Assembly (NCBI GenBank): GCA_020845475.1
Contig: JADLFN010000063.1
Coordinates: 19,935 to 83,934, forward strand
Origin: Planctomycetota bacterium
Lineage (GTDB): Bacteria; Planctomycetota; UBA8742; UBA2392
Direction: 5' to 3'
Length of the DNA: 64,000 nt
Shown here: positions 45,830 through 54,330 of the stretch, piece after piece
How positions within the stretch are numbered: position 1 is the stretch's first letter
How the letters are laid out: every line of letters starts with the position of its first letter
Translations under genes and position numbers: made by a program
Notes under the pieces: generated by a model
What the model was told of the DNA's origin: nothing
What the model saw: the letters and a program-made list of their open reading frames with translations, nothing else
Databases searched by the model: none

Positions 45830-47440
45830 TCACGCCCGTGCCGTACGGTCGCGCGTGCTTTCGACCAGCTCCGCTCTCATGGTCTTGAGTGCGGCGGCCG
45901 CAGCTTCGGCCTCCGGGCGGGAGCGACTGGAGAGTTGCAACGCCACGTCCTCGGCTTCGTTGGCAAGCGCTTCGGCTTCTCGTGGATCGCCAAAGCGCGA
46001 CTCGTAAACGGCCAATACCGCAAGAGCATCAAACTGCGACTGCGTGCCGTTCTGGCGCTGAGCGTCGCACCAGTCCAGCGCGTCCAGCGCAGCCTGCTGG
46101 GCGCGAGCGCCCAGTCCGGCCGCCAGCAACACTTTGGCCCGAAGTGCAAACATCGCGGCGGACTCAGCTGCAAGGCCCAGGACCTGAAACATCTTGAGTG
46201 ACTCGTCCACGGCGGCAAGGGCGCTCTGGGGCTCGGCGCCAAGGAACAGAAGCCGCGCGATATTGGCCAGCAGTTGCGCCAAGTGTTCGCGATCATCCAG
46301 CGCCCGGGCGCGCGACAGCGCCTGTCTCAGCAGGTTCAGCGCTGCGACCCGGTCACCGTTTGCGGCACAAAGCACGCCGCGATTTCCCGTCACGCGCGCG
46401 GCAAGTCGCGCGTCGCCTTGCTCCAGTGCAAAGCGCTCAGCGCTAGCCAGGTGTCGTTCGGTGGCAGCATAGTCGCCCTGCTGCTCAAAGTGTGCGCCGA
46501 GATTGGCGTGCGTTGAAGCAATTCCCCGCGCGTCACCACATGCCTCAAACGCCGCCAGTGCGCGCTGATAATTGTCAAGGGCGCCCTGAGGATCTCCGGC
46601 TTCGGCCAACAGGTTCGCTCGGTTGCCGCAAATGCGCGCCACCAGCAGCTTGTTGCCCAGAATCTGAGCCAGATCGTCGGCCTCGGACAGCATCGCCAAT
46701 GCAGCCGTTGCCTGGCCTCGCACCCCGTGCACGCGCGCAAGGTTTCCGAGCATGCGGCAAACTCCTTCAAGCTGGCCGCGCCTTCGGAACAGCCTTTCGG
46801 CCGCGACGAAGCATGCTTCAGCGCGGCTGAACTCGCCCGTGGCATCATGGGCCAGGCCGCGCTCGGAGACTGCTTCCGCTTGCGAAAGGGTGTCGTTCGC
46901 CGACAGGCTGAGTTCTTCGGCGCGCAAGAGTACTCTCAGCGCCTCGTCATGCTGTGCACGCCTGCGCAAGAGCGCGCCCACGCGCAAATGCGCGCGGCCC
47001 AGCAACCCCGGCTCGTGGCTTGATTCGGCGATACGAAGTCCGGCTTGGGCGCTTGCCTGGCTTTCCTCAATTCGGCCCTGTCGCTCCAGGAGGCGAGAAA
47101 CCTGATCCTGGGCCTCAAAACGCTGTTGCCATGTGGCTTCCGTCAAGTTCGCCAGTCGCTGGTAAATCTCCAGCGCCACGACCAGATTGTTGCGCGCCGC
47201 TTCATCGTCAGCGGCCCGCCTTGCAAGGGACGGATCAACCTGGGCCTGCAAGCTCAACGCCAGCAGGCCCGCGGAGGATTCGTGCTGCAATATGCCCGCT
47301 GCGAGCAATCGCAGCTTCGCGCGCTCTTGGGTGGAGAGCATGGCCCAAGCCGCGTCGCGCAGCAGGGAATGGGCAAACGCCAAGGATCGAACTGGGTGGC
47401 GCGGAAGTTGGTCGGCGCTTTTCACGAAGAACGCTTTCAA
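45830..47440 (-). CDS. TPR protein resembling the C-terminal half of an AAA/TPR regulator
   Basis: 536 residues from a TTG at 47440; a GTG five codons later is an alternative, and an in-frame TAA lies ten codons upstream. The first 60 residues (RSLAFAHSLLRDAAWAMLSTQERAKL) look like the end of the STAND/AAA winged-helix part that precedes TPRs in cyclase-AAA proteins: compare YLFSHALLQEVAYGGLL in the cyclase protein at 54331-58023. Then TPR-like helix pairs fill residues about 85-500. There is no nucleotide-binding domain and no plausible 5' extension in the 320 bp upstream, so it may be a 5'-truncated remnant or a free-standing TPR adaptor. The giant kinase follows 50 bp downstream, possibly as a partner. 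Confidence 0.75.
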   Translation of the reverse strand: MKAFFVKSADQLPRHPVRSLAFAHSLLRDAAWAMLSTQERAKLRLLAAGILQHESSAGLLALSLQAQVDPSLARRAADDEAARNNLVVALEIYQRLANLTEATWQQRFEAQDQVSRLLERQGRIEESQASAQAGLRIAESSHEPGLLGRAHLRVGALLRRRAQHDEALRVLLRAEELSLSANDTLSQAEAVSERGLAHDATGEFSRAEACFVAAERLFRRRGQLEGVCRMLGNLARVHGVRGQATAALAMLSEADDLAQILGNKLLVARICGNRANLLAEAGDPQGALDNYQRALAAFEACGDARGIASTHANLGAHFEQQGDYAATERHLASAERFALEQGDARLAARVTGNRGVLCAANGDRVAALNLLRQALSRARALDDREHLAQLLANIARLLFLGAEPQSALAAVDESLKMFQVLGLAAESAAMFALRAKVLLAAGLGARAQQAALDALDWCDAQRQNGTQSQFDALAVLAVYESRFGDPREAEALANEAEDVALQLSSRSRPEAEAAAAALKTMRAELVESTRDRTARA

Positions 47441-47761
47441 ACAGTCGGAACTACAGCCCCTGTCAGATTAGGCCGGCGTCAACTGAAATGAAAGCTCCGT
47501 CGCGTGAACTACTTCAACACCGGGAATCTCGTATTCGCTCCAACCTTGCATCCTAGGGCAACAGCGGCGCTGCAAGTGTGATGCGACACGAGCCATGGGT
47601 TCGCAGGCGCGTCGGCGACCACAGTTCTGCCTCTGGACACACTGGCCCGCGGCCCGGCCAGGAAGCCTCTGCGCCGCAACTTCGTAAACGCGCCGCCCAC
47701 CCACTGCCTTTGCGCCGCTTAGTTACTACACTTCTCCGCCCTTGAAAGCCGGCGGTTCACC
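47441..47761. other. 321-bp gap between the TPR gene and typA
   Basis: No convincing gene, RNA or terminator. Short open frames here have shadow-like composition. It must hold the start signals of the divergent TPR gene and typA; no clear -35/-10 pair was found. typA has no strong Shine-Dalgarno sequence (GCGGTTCACC before the ATG). Confidence 0.5.
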
Positions 47762-49591
47762 ATGCGTCGTTCTGACATTCGAAACATTGCCGTCATTGCC
47801 CACGTTGACCATGGCAAGACCACGCTCGTGGACGGCTTCCTGGAAGCCGCGAACTTCTTCGGCCGCAAGACCGAGCATGAGGACGCTTTCCTTGACATGA
47901 ACCCGCTCGAGCGCGAGCGCGGCATCACAATCCTGGCCAAGAACGTTTCGTTCGTGTGGCGCGGCGTGAAGATTAATTTGATCGATACCCCCGGCCACGC
48001 CGATTTCGCAGGCGAAGTTGAGCGCGTGCTGAGCATGGCCGACGGCTGCTTCTTGCTGGTCGATGCCGCGGAAGGCCCGCTGCCGCAAACCAAGTTCGTG
48101 CTGCGCAAGGCGCTGGCGCGAAACCTCAAACCGCTTGTCGTGATTAACAAGATTGACCGCCCTGACGCGCGCCCGCAGGAAGTTCTGGATGAAGTGTTCC
48201 AGTTGTTCATTGATCTGCATGCCACCGATACGCAGCTTGATTTTCCGATCATCTACGCCAGCGGCCGCCAGCGCATCGCCACGGTCGATTTCCACAAGAA
48301 GGGCGAAGACCTGCGCCCGCTGCTTGACGCCATGATCGACTTGCTGCCCGGCCCCGAAGTCGAGCCCGAGAAGCCTTTCCAGGTACAGATCACGAACATT
48401 CTTTATGACCAGTTTGTGGGCCGCGTGGGTGTGGGGCGCATCATGCGCGGCACACTCAAGGCACGACAGCCCGTGGTGAGCATTCATCGTGACGGTTCCA
48501 CCAAGAACGGCCAGGCCAAGCAGGTGCAGGTGTTTGACGGGCTCAAGCGCATCGACGTAGCTGAAGCGAGCGCGGGCGAAATCGTGGCCATTATCGGGCT
48601 GGAGAACGTCGAAATCGGCGACACCATTGCTGACATCGATCATCCCGAAGCGCTGCCCCCCGTGCCCATTGACGAGCCCACGATCGGCATGGAGTTCTGC
48701 GTTAATGATTCGCCCGTGGCCGGCCTTGAAGGCCAGTACCCGACCAGCCGCCAGATTCGCGAGCGTTTGCAGAAAGCCGCCGAGGCTGACGTCGCACTGC
48801 GCGTCGAATTTCCCGAAAGTGCCGCCGACAATTTCAAAGTGCTGGGCCGCGGCACGCTTCACCTGGGCATCCTGATCGAGAACATGCGCCGCGAGGGTTA
48901 CGAGTTCGCCGTGGGTGCGCCCGAAGTGATCGTGCACTACGAAAACGGCGTGAAGACCGAACCTTGGGAAGAAGCCGTGGCCGATGTGCCCGACGCACTT
49001 GCTGGCCGCGTGATCGAACTCCTGGGTTCGCGCGCCGCGCAGATGACGCACATGGAAACACACCAGGGCCGCACCGTAGTTCACTTTGACATGCCCTCAC
49101 GCGGCTTGATTGGCATGCGCACGAAGGTGCTCACGGCCACGCAGGGTGAAGCCGTGTTCACGCACCGCTTCACGGGTTACCGCGAAGCGGCGGGCGAGAT
49201 TCCGCGCCGCACGCGCGGCGCCATGGTGGCCACCGATCCCGGCCAGGCCACGCAATACGCGCTGCTCAACCTGTTTGATCGCGGCGACTTTTTCGTGGAG
49301 CCGGGCAACAGCGTTTATCGCGGGCAGGTGGTGGGCGAACATTGCAAAGAAGGCGACATTGACGTCAACGTGGCCAAGATGAAAGAGTTGACCAACGTGC
49401 GCAGCTCCAATAAGGAAGCCACGGTGCGCATCAAGGCCAAGCGCGACATGAGCCTCGAAGACGCCATGGAGTGGATCGAGCCCGACGAACTGGTCGAAGT
49501 CACGCCCAAGAGCTTCCGCATCAGAAAGCGCGAAATGGACGCCACAGTCCGCAAGCGCGCCCGCAAGGATACAGCGACGATTCAAAAGTAA
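47762..49591 (+). CDS. typA: TypA/BipA ribosome-associated GTPase
   Basis: 609 residues, the family length. Translational GTPase that binds 70S ribosomes under stress and helps 50S assembly. G1 AHVDHGKTTL (residues 13-22), G2 RERGITI, G3 DTPGHADF, G4 NKIDRPDA. Domains II/III and the BipA-specific C-terminal domain follow (ENMRREGYEFAVGAPEVI, RGLIGMRTKV, SLEDAMEWIEPDELVEVTP). Stand-alone gene. Confidence 0.97.
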   Translation: MRRSDIRNIAVIAHVDHGKTTLVDGFLEAANFFGRKTEHEDAFLDMNPLERERGITILAKNVSFVWRGVKINLIDTPGHADFAGEVERVLSMADGCFLLVDAAEGPLPQTKFVLRKALARNLKPLVVINKIDRPDARPQEVLDEVFQLFIDLHATDTQLDFPIIYASGRQRIATVDFHKKGEDLRPLLDAMIDLLPGPEVEPEKPFQVQITNILYDQFVGRVGVGRIMRGTLKARQPVVSIHRDGSTKNGQAKQVQVFDGLKRIDVAEASAGEIVAIIGLENVEIGDTIADIDHPEALPPVPIDEPTIGMEFCVNDSPVAGLEGQYPTSRQIRERLQKAAEADVALRVEFPESAADNFKVLGRGTLHLGILIENMRREGYEFAVGAPEVIVHYENGVKTEPWEEAVADVPDALAGRVIELLGSRAAQMTHMETHQGRTVVHFDMPSRGLIGMRTKVLTATQGEAVFTHRFTGYREAAGEIPRRTRGAMVATDPGQATQYALLNLFDRGDFFVEPGNSVYRGQVVGEHCKEGDIDVNVAKMKELTNVRSSNKEATVRIKAKRDMSLEDAMEWIEPDELVEVTPKSFRIRKREMDATVRKRARKDTATIQK

Positions 49592-49638
49592 ACAACGCAT
49601 CGCGGCACCCATCACGAGTGCCACGGATCGCTTTATCG

Positions 49639-50169
49639 CTACTTGAACAGGTTGGCCTTGAAGTAGGCTAATTCAGCCAGGCTCTCGCGGATGTCGGAGA
49701 GCGCGGTGTGTTCCTTCTTTTTCTCGAACTTGGGCAGCGCGGGATACCACGCGCCGGCCAGCACTTTCAGGCTCGAAACATCAACTTGCCTGTAGTGCAG
49801 AAAACCATCCAGCGTTGGCATGTACTTCGCAATGAAGCGGCGATCGACGTGGATGCTGTTGCCCGCCATCACCGCCTCGCGCGGCTTGGCGTGCTGCGCC
49901 ACCAGATCGCAGATGGCGCGCTCGGCCTGGCCTACGCTGACTTTGCTGGCGCGCACGCGCTCAAGCAGGCCGCTTTGCGTATGCATGTTGCGTACGAAGT
50001 CGTTCATGCCCGCGAGCACGCCTTCAGGCTGGTGGATGGCGGCCTCGTACTGCGCCAGCGGCTGCAGATCGGGGCCGGTGATGACGGCCGCAACCTCGAC
50101 AATCGCGCAGGTCTCGACGTCGAGGCCGGTCATTTCCAGATCCACCCACACCAGTTTCAAGTCGCTCAT
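49639..50169 (-). CDS. orn: Oligoribonuclease (DEDDh exonuclease)
   Basis: 176 residues; degrades 2-5-nt RNAs and pGpG at the end of mRNA and c-di-GMP turnover. DEDDh residues are in WVDLEMTGLD, NSIHVDRRF and HTALSDIRES. Start ATG at 50169. Converges on typA (47 bp) and lies directly after the toroid protein gene (18-bp gap) on the same strand; the two may be co-transcribed. Confidence 0.96.
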   Translation of the reverse strand: MSDLKLVWVDLEMTGLDVETCAIVEVAAVITGPDLQPLAQYEAAIHQPEGVLAGMNDFVRNMHTQSGLLERVRASKVSVGQAERAICDLVAQHAKPREAVMAGNSIHVDRRFIAKYMPTLDGFLHYRQVDVSSLKVLAGAWYPALPKFEKKKEHTALSDIRESLAELAYFKANLFK

Positions 50170-50187
50170 GGGCGCGTTATAGCGTGG

Positions 50188-52833
50188 CTACTTGCCCTCG
50201 CCCTGCTTTTCTTCTTTTCTCTCGCCTGTGATGGGTTTTTTGGGCGGGGCTTTGGCGGGGTCTTCGTCATCGGTGCGCGGCTTGGCTTTGTCGAAACGGC
50301 GGTGGTCGGTCAGGATCGGCATGGCCGCGCGTTTGAGGAAAAGGATGGCCATACAGATGTTGGCGGTCTGAGGCGTGAGCCTTGAGGTGGCTTTGCCGTT
50401 GATGGCAGCCCCGGCCTGTGTTCGCTCGGTTACGTTGTCGGCTTTCCAACTGCCGTCCAATTCCTGCGAGTAGCAAAGCAGTTCGGCGCCGACACGATAC
50501 CAGTCGAATTCACCGGGCAGCTCGCGAACTTTGAGTAGCTCACAGGCGCGCTCTGTCGAGTAGAGGTCGTAGTAGAAGCCGCACCCGTCCCACAGGGGAG
50601 CGCCGCCGGTGGCAGCGTGCGCAGCGCGGCAAGAATCGTTCACATGAAACTCGTGGCGCATGTACATGAGCGCGCCGGCAATGCGGCGGTTGATGTCCTG
50701 CTCGAGTTTGGGCACCAGTTCGCCGCGCAAGCGCAGCTCATCCATGCAGATGGATAGTGAACTTGCGCCGGCCGCGGTCATGGCGAAGTCGGGAACGGTC
50801 TGAGTGCATGAATAGCCCCAGCCTCCGGGCTGCACATTGAGATCCTTGAACTCATCAGGCAGCGGCACTTTGGGAGGAGCGCTGCGGTCAGGGCTCGCGG
50901 GCGAGCCGCGCCGGTGGAACGACGGGCTGAGGTTCGTGAAGTCAACCGCATAGAAGTGTTTGACGAGGCGCTCAGCTTCGTGCAGGAACACGCCGGTTTT
51001 CACTTCACAACCGAGCATGACCGCGGCGCGATAGCCCAGCATGGCATACTGGGAATTAGAGGTATCGCCGACGGCGGTGCTGAGCTGCGTGCCGGTTTTC
51101 TCGACTTTGGAGTAGCCCCAGCCGCCCTCGCCTTCTGTAAACGCGTTGTCGAGGTCGGCCACAAGCCGCGCAAACAGCTTGACGCGCTCGGGCGGCAGCA
51201 TGGGCAGCAGCTTCTTGCGCGCCTCGTGGCGCTCTTTGGCTGTGGCGACACTGAGCATGCCGGCAGCCTTGATTTCAGGCTCGTAGTATTTCTGGAAGAA
51301 CATGAGCGAAACCGCCGCGTCGTAGCTGTACGACGAAACTTTGAACTCCTGCTTGTCGAGCCAGGCCAGGCCCTTCTTGATCAGGGCGCTTTCGCGCTCG
51401 GCGCCGCCGTGCAGAAGCGTCATGAGCGCCAGCGCCTGGTGGGCCGTGAGATAATCGTGCTGGCCGATGAACTTCCCGTCTTGATCCATGCTGGCGGCTA
51501 CGAACTCGCAGCCGTCGGCGATGGCGGTAATCACGCGCTCACGGAAGACCGTCGAGACCACGCGCGCCTTCGCGGCGTCAAGCAACGCCAGCGCACGCAT
51601 GGCTTTGTTGAGTTCGTCAGTCTTCAAGCCCTTGAGCAGGCGCTTTTGGGCAAACAACCCGCCGGCAAGAACGTCAAGCATGACGACCGTATCAACGGCC
51701 GCTCCGCCCTCCTGCACGACGCCCGCAGCCACCCATCCCGCATCGCCGACACGACTGTTGCGGGGTGCAAAGGCGCCGTTGCGGCGCTGCGTTTGCAATA
51801 GATTTTCCACGATGCCGGTGCGCCAGGCGGCAGGATCCTTTTCGCCCTCGGGCGCGAGGCCTTCATTGGTGTGCCGGCGCAGCAACGCCAGCGTCGCATC
51901 CTGTGCGCGATCAAGGGAGGCTGCGTGCTTCTTCAAAAGCGCGGGCGCGCCCTCAAGCAGCTTGAGCAGTGCGGTCTTGCGCGCGCGCGGCATGAGTTTG
52001 TCCGGCAGTTCCAGCGCCACAGACAAAGTGGCGAACGAAATGGAGTTGGGCTCGGCATCGTAGTAGTCGCTCATGTTGGCATCACCGCCGCCTGAAAAGC
52101 CGCGCGTTTTGTCCCACTGCGCGAGCAGCACGTCGAGATCGGAGGCGGGCAACTTTTCGTTGATCGGCAATGCCAGATCAACGGCGAGGCGCGCAATCAC
52201 CTGGCGCCAGAAGTGGTTGAAAAACCAGCGCGCCTGAACATATGCGACAGGCAGGGTTTCGGGCTTTGCGGTCAGGGCTGTTGCGTTGTCGGCCGCCTTG
52301 AGCACCTCGCGCGCGCGCAGCAGCAGCCGGTCGCGGTTCTGCAAGTTGCTCAGCGTGCACAGGTCGCGCAGGATCAGGAGCTCCAGCGCGGGCAGCCCCA
52401 GCGAAATGGAAACCGCCGGCGGCGGCGAGGCCACCAGGCGATCGGCCGCCTGCTGCATAGCGGGCGACCATGGCACACCCGCAATCAGCAGCGCATGCAG
52501 GCGAAGCTTCTCGTCAACGGTGAGTTCGCCCGTAGTCTCCGCGTCAAAGGGCGGCAGGGGGCAGGGATGATAGGCGCGGCCTTTGAACAGTTCATCTTGA
52601 AACGTTGGGCGCATCAGGTAGCGAAGCGCGTCAAACACGACACGCTCGTTGCCCTTGAACCCGGCCACGACTTTGGCTGCAGCGTTGATTTCCTTGGACT
52701 CGAACTCAACGGCGGCCGGGCCGTCGCCGACTTTAGGCTTGTCATCCTTTTTCTTCTGGGCCGCACCCTCGACGCAAAGCGCCAAGCCGGAAGCAAACGC
52801 AACCAACAGAACGAGCAAGCGTGCATGGCGCAT
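50188..52833 (-). CDS. Secreted squalene-cyclase/prenyltransferase-like repeat protein
   Basis: 881 residues from the ATG at 52833 (the reading further upstream has no RBS and overlaps the nadA leader). Signal peptide MRHARLLVLLVAFASGLALC, then Lys-rich linker. The rest is helix-rich with toroid-type repeats: GFSGGGDANMSDYYDAEPNSI, EGGWGYSKV, GGWGYSCTQTVPDF, YSTERACELLKV, and LDGSW near the end, the W/G/Asp-rich units of squalene-hopene cyclase-like folds. The catalytic DXDD motif is not seen, so it is probably not a cyclase. Large secreted proteins of this kind are common in Planctomycetota. The C-terminus is a Lys/Pro/Asp-rich tail. Function unknown. Confidence 0.8.
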   Translation of the reverse strand: MRHARLLVLLVAFASGLALCVEGAAQKKKDDKPKVGDGPAAVEFESKEINAAAKVVAGFKGNERVVFDALRYLMRPTFQDELFKGRAYHPCPLPPFDAETTGELTVDEKLRLHALLIAGVPWSPAMQQAADRLVASPPPAVSISLGLPALELLILRDLCTLSNLQNRDRLLLRAREVLKAADNATALTAKPETLPVAYVQARWFFNHFWRQVIARLAVDLALPINEKLPASDLDVLLAQWDKTRGFSGGGDANMSDYYDAEPNSISFATLSVALELPDKLMPRARKTALLKLLEGAPALLKKHAASLDRAQDATLALLRRHTNEGLAPEGEKDPAAWRTGIVENLLQTQRRNGAFAPRNSRVGDAGWVAAGVVQEGGAAVDTVVMLDVLAGGLFAQKRLLKGLKTDELNKAMRALALLDAAKARVVSTVFRERVITAIADGCEFVAASMDQDGKFIGQHDYLTAHQALALMTLLHGGAERESALIKKGLAWLDKQEFKVSSYSYDAAVSLMFFQKYYEPEIKAAGMLSVATAKERHEARKKLLPMLPPERVKLFARLVADLDNAFTEGEGGWGYSKVEKTGTQLSTAVGDTSNSQYAMLGYRAAVMLGCEVKTGVFLHEAERLVKHFYAVDFTNLSPSFHRRGSPASPDRSAPPKVPLPDEFKDLNVQPGGWGYSCTQTVPDFAMTAAGASSLSICMDELRLRGELVPKLEQDINRRIAGALMYMRHEFHVNDSCRAAHAATGGAPLWDGCGFYYDLYSTERACELLKVRELPGEFDWYRVGAELLCYSQELDGSWKADNVTERTQAGAAINGKATSRLTPQTANICMAILFLKRAAMPILTDHRRFDKAKPRTDDEDPAKAPPKKPITGERKEEKQGEGK

Positions 52834-52854
52834 GGCAGGCCTTTCCCAGGGCGT

Positions 52855-52884
52855 TTGACAATGATAGAGGCAGCCGGCCACAAT
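52855..52884 (+). promoter_or_regulatory. Candidate promoter for nadA
   Basis: TTGACA (52855-52860), 18-bp spacer, CACAAT (52879-52884, 4/6 to TATAAT). It would give a leader of about 110 bases before nadA. It overlaps an opposing candidate for the toroid gene. Matching consensus by eye only. Confidence 0.4.
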
Positions 52885-52890
52885 TGCCAA
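52861..52890 (-). promoter_or_regulatory. Candidate promoter for the toroid-protein gene
   Basis: Minus-strand TTGGCA (52890-52885), 18-bp spacer, TATCAT (52866-52861), giving a start about 20 bases upstream of the ATG at 52833. It shares DNA with the nadA candidate, so the two could not fire freely together. Confidence 0.4.
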
Positions 52891-53003
52891 GAATGAGCCC
52901 GGCTGTTTGCTGAAGGTGATTTCAATCGTAGTCCGGCCAGGCGTGCCGGCGCTACCCAGGCGTGCACGACCGTGCTGTAATGGCGCGAGAAAGTGAGGCA
53001 GCC

Positions 53004-54089
53004 ATGGCCGGCACACTCGACATCATGCCCTCGCCCATCCGCATCGAGGAAGACGAGCAGGAAAACATCGCGCGCATCAAGGAACTCAAAGCGAAGTACG
53101 GCGAGCGCGTGATTGTGCTTGCGCATCACTACCAGCGCCTGGGCGTGCATGCCTGCGGCGACGTGACCGGCGACAGTTATGCCCTGTGCAAAGCCGCGGC
53201 CAACACGGCCAAAGCGCGTGATATCATTTTCTGCGGCGTGCGCTTCATGGTCACCAGTGCCGCCACACTCTGCCGCGACGACCAGATCGTTTATCACCCG
53301 GACAAAAACGCCGGCTGCCCCATGGCCGACATGGCCAACCTGCCGCAGGTGATGCGCTCGTGGCAGGAGTTGGGCGAACATACGGAGATCAGCAAGGTCA
53401 TCCCCGTCGTGTACATGAACAGTGACCTTGACCTGAAATCATTCTGCGGCGAGCGCAATGGCATCGTGTGCACTTCAAGCAACGCGCGCAGAGTGTTCGA
53501 CTGGAGCTTCGCGCGCGGCCAGAAGATCTTCTTCTTTCCTGACGAGCATCTGGGGCGCAACACCGCCAACGCATACGGGATTGCGCGCGACGAGATCATT
53601 CTCTGGGATCCCGCGCTGGTGAATGGCGGGCACAGTGCAGCCGCGATTCAAAAGGCGCGCGTGATTCTATGGAAAGGCTACTGCCACGTGCACACGCGCT
53701 ACACCGTGCCCATGGTGAACGAAATGCGCGCCAAGTATCCCGGCATCAAGATTGTGGTGCATCCCGAGTGCACCGAGGACGTCGTCAGAATCGCCGACGC
53801 CGTGGGCAGTACCAACTTCATTCAGGAGTACGTCAAGAAGATGAAGCCCGGCGAGAAAGTCGCGATTGGCACCGAAGTGAACATGATTCACCGTATGAGC
53901 GTGCAGAGCCCTGACAAATTCGTGGTGCCGATCACGCGCTCGCTGTGCCCCAACATGTTCAAGATCAGCACGCGCGACTTGCGTGATTGCCTCGAGCAGC
54001 TTGATTCCTGGGAGCCGGTCAGGGTTGACCCGCGCGAAAAGCGTTTTGCCCGAATCGCGCTCGAGAACATGCTGGCCTGTGCCGGGTAG
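53004..54089 (+). CDS. nadA: Quinolinate synthase (type related to Mycobacterium/planctomycete NadA)
   Basis: 361 residues from the ATG at 53004, with GAGG six bases upstream; ATG at 52980 and GTG at 52962 are alternatives. Condenses iminoaspartate with DHAP to quinolinate for NAD, using a [4Fe-4S] cluster. Expected Cys ligands are visible in SAATLC (about 93), HPECTEDVV (about 255) and SLCPNMFKI (about 319). Other family blocks: LAHHYQR, GDSY, YMNSDLDLKS, FFFPDEHLGRNTA. nadB and nadC are not adjacent. Confidence 0.94.
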   Translation: MAGTLDIMPSPIRIEEDEQENIARIKELKAKYGERVIVLAHHYQRLGVHACGDVTGDSYALCKAAANTAKARDIIFCGVRFMVTSAATLCRDDQIVYHPDKNAGCPMADMANLPQVMRSWQELGEHTEISKVIPVVYMNSDLDLKSFCGERNGIVCTSSNARRVFDWSFARGQKIFFFPDEHLGRNTANAYGIARDEIILWDPALVNGGHSAAAIQKARVILWKGYCHVHTRYTVPMVNEMRAKYPGIKIVVHPECTEDVVRIADAVGSTNFIQEYVKKMKPGEKVAIGTEVNMIHRMSVQSPDKFVVPITRSLCPNMFKISTRDLRDCLEQLDSWEPVRVDPREKRFARIALENMLACAG

Positions 54090-54102
54090 TGCCGGAGCGG
54101 CC

Positions 54103-54330
54103 ATGGCGCTAGCCTTCCTCCACGTCACCACCACAGAGCTGGTCGTCGTTGTCTTGATTGGCGCCGGTTTGGTCTGCGTGCCGCTGGCCGTAATCCTGCT
54201 GGCCCTGCGCGTGTTCAACGAAGTGGAAACCAACCGTCGTTCTGATGTGGTTGACCAGGCGCTTACGCGCGACGAGGATATTGCACCGCTGCCGCCCGGC
54301 GATGAGCCCGCGGGCAAGCCGCGAGTTTGA
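54103..54330 (+). CDS. Small single-span membrane protein
   Basis: 75 residues. The ATG at 54103 is preceded by CGGAG with 6-base spacing. One TM helix (about 10-38: ELVVVVLIGAGLVCVPLAVILL) and an acidic, Pro-rich tail ending GKPRV. It follows nadA by 13 bp and abuts the convergent cyclase gene with no gap. No family recognised. Confidence 0.55.
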   Translation: MALAFLHVTTTELVVVVLIGAGLVCVPLAVILLALRVFNEVETNRRSDVVDQALTRDEDIAPLPPGDEPAGKPRV

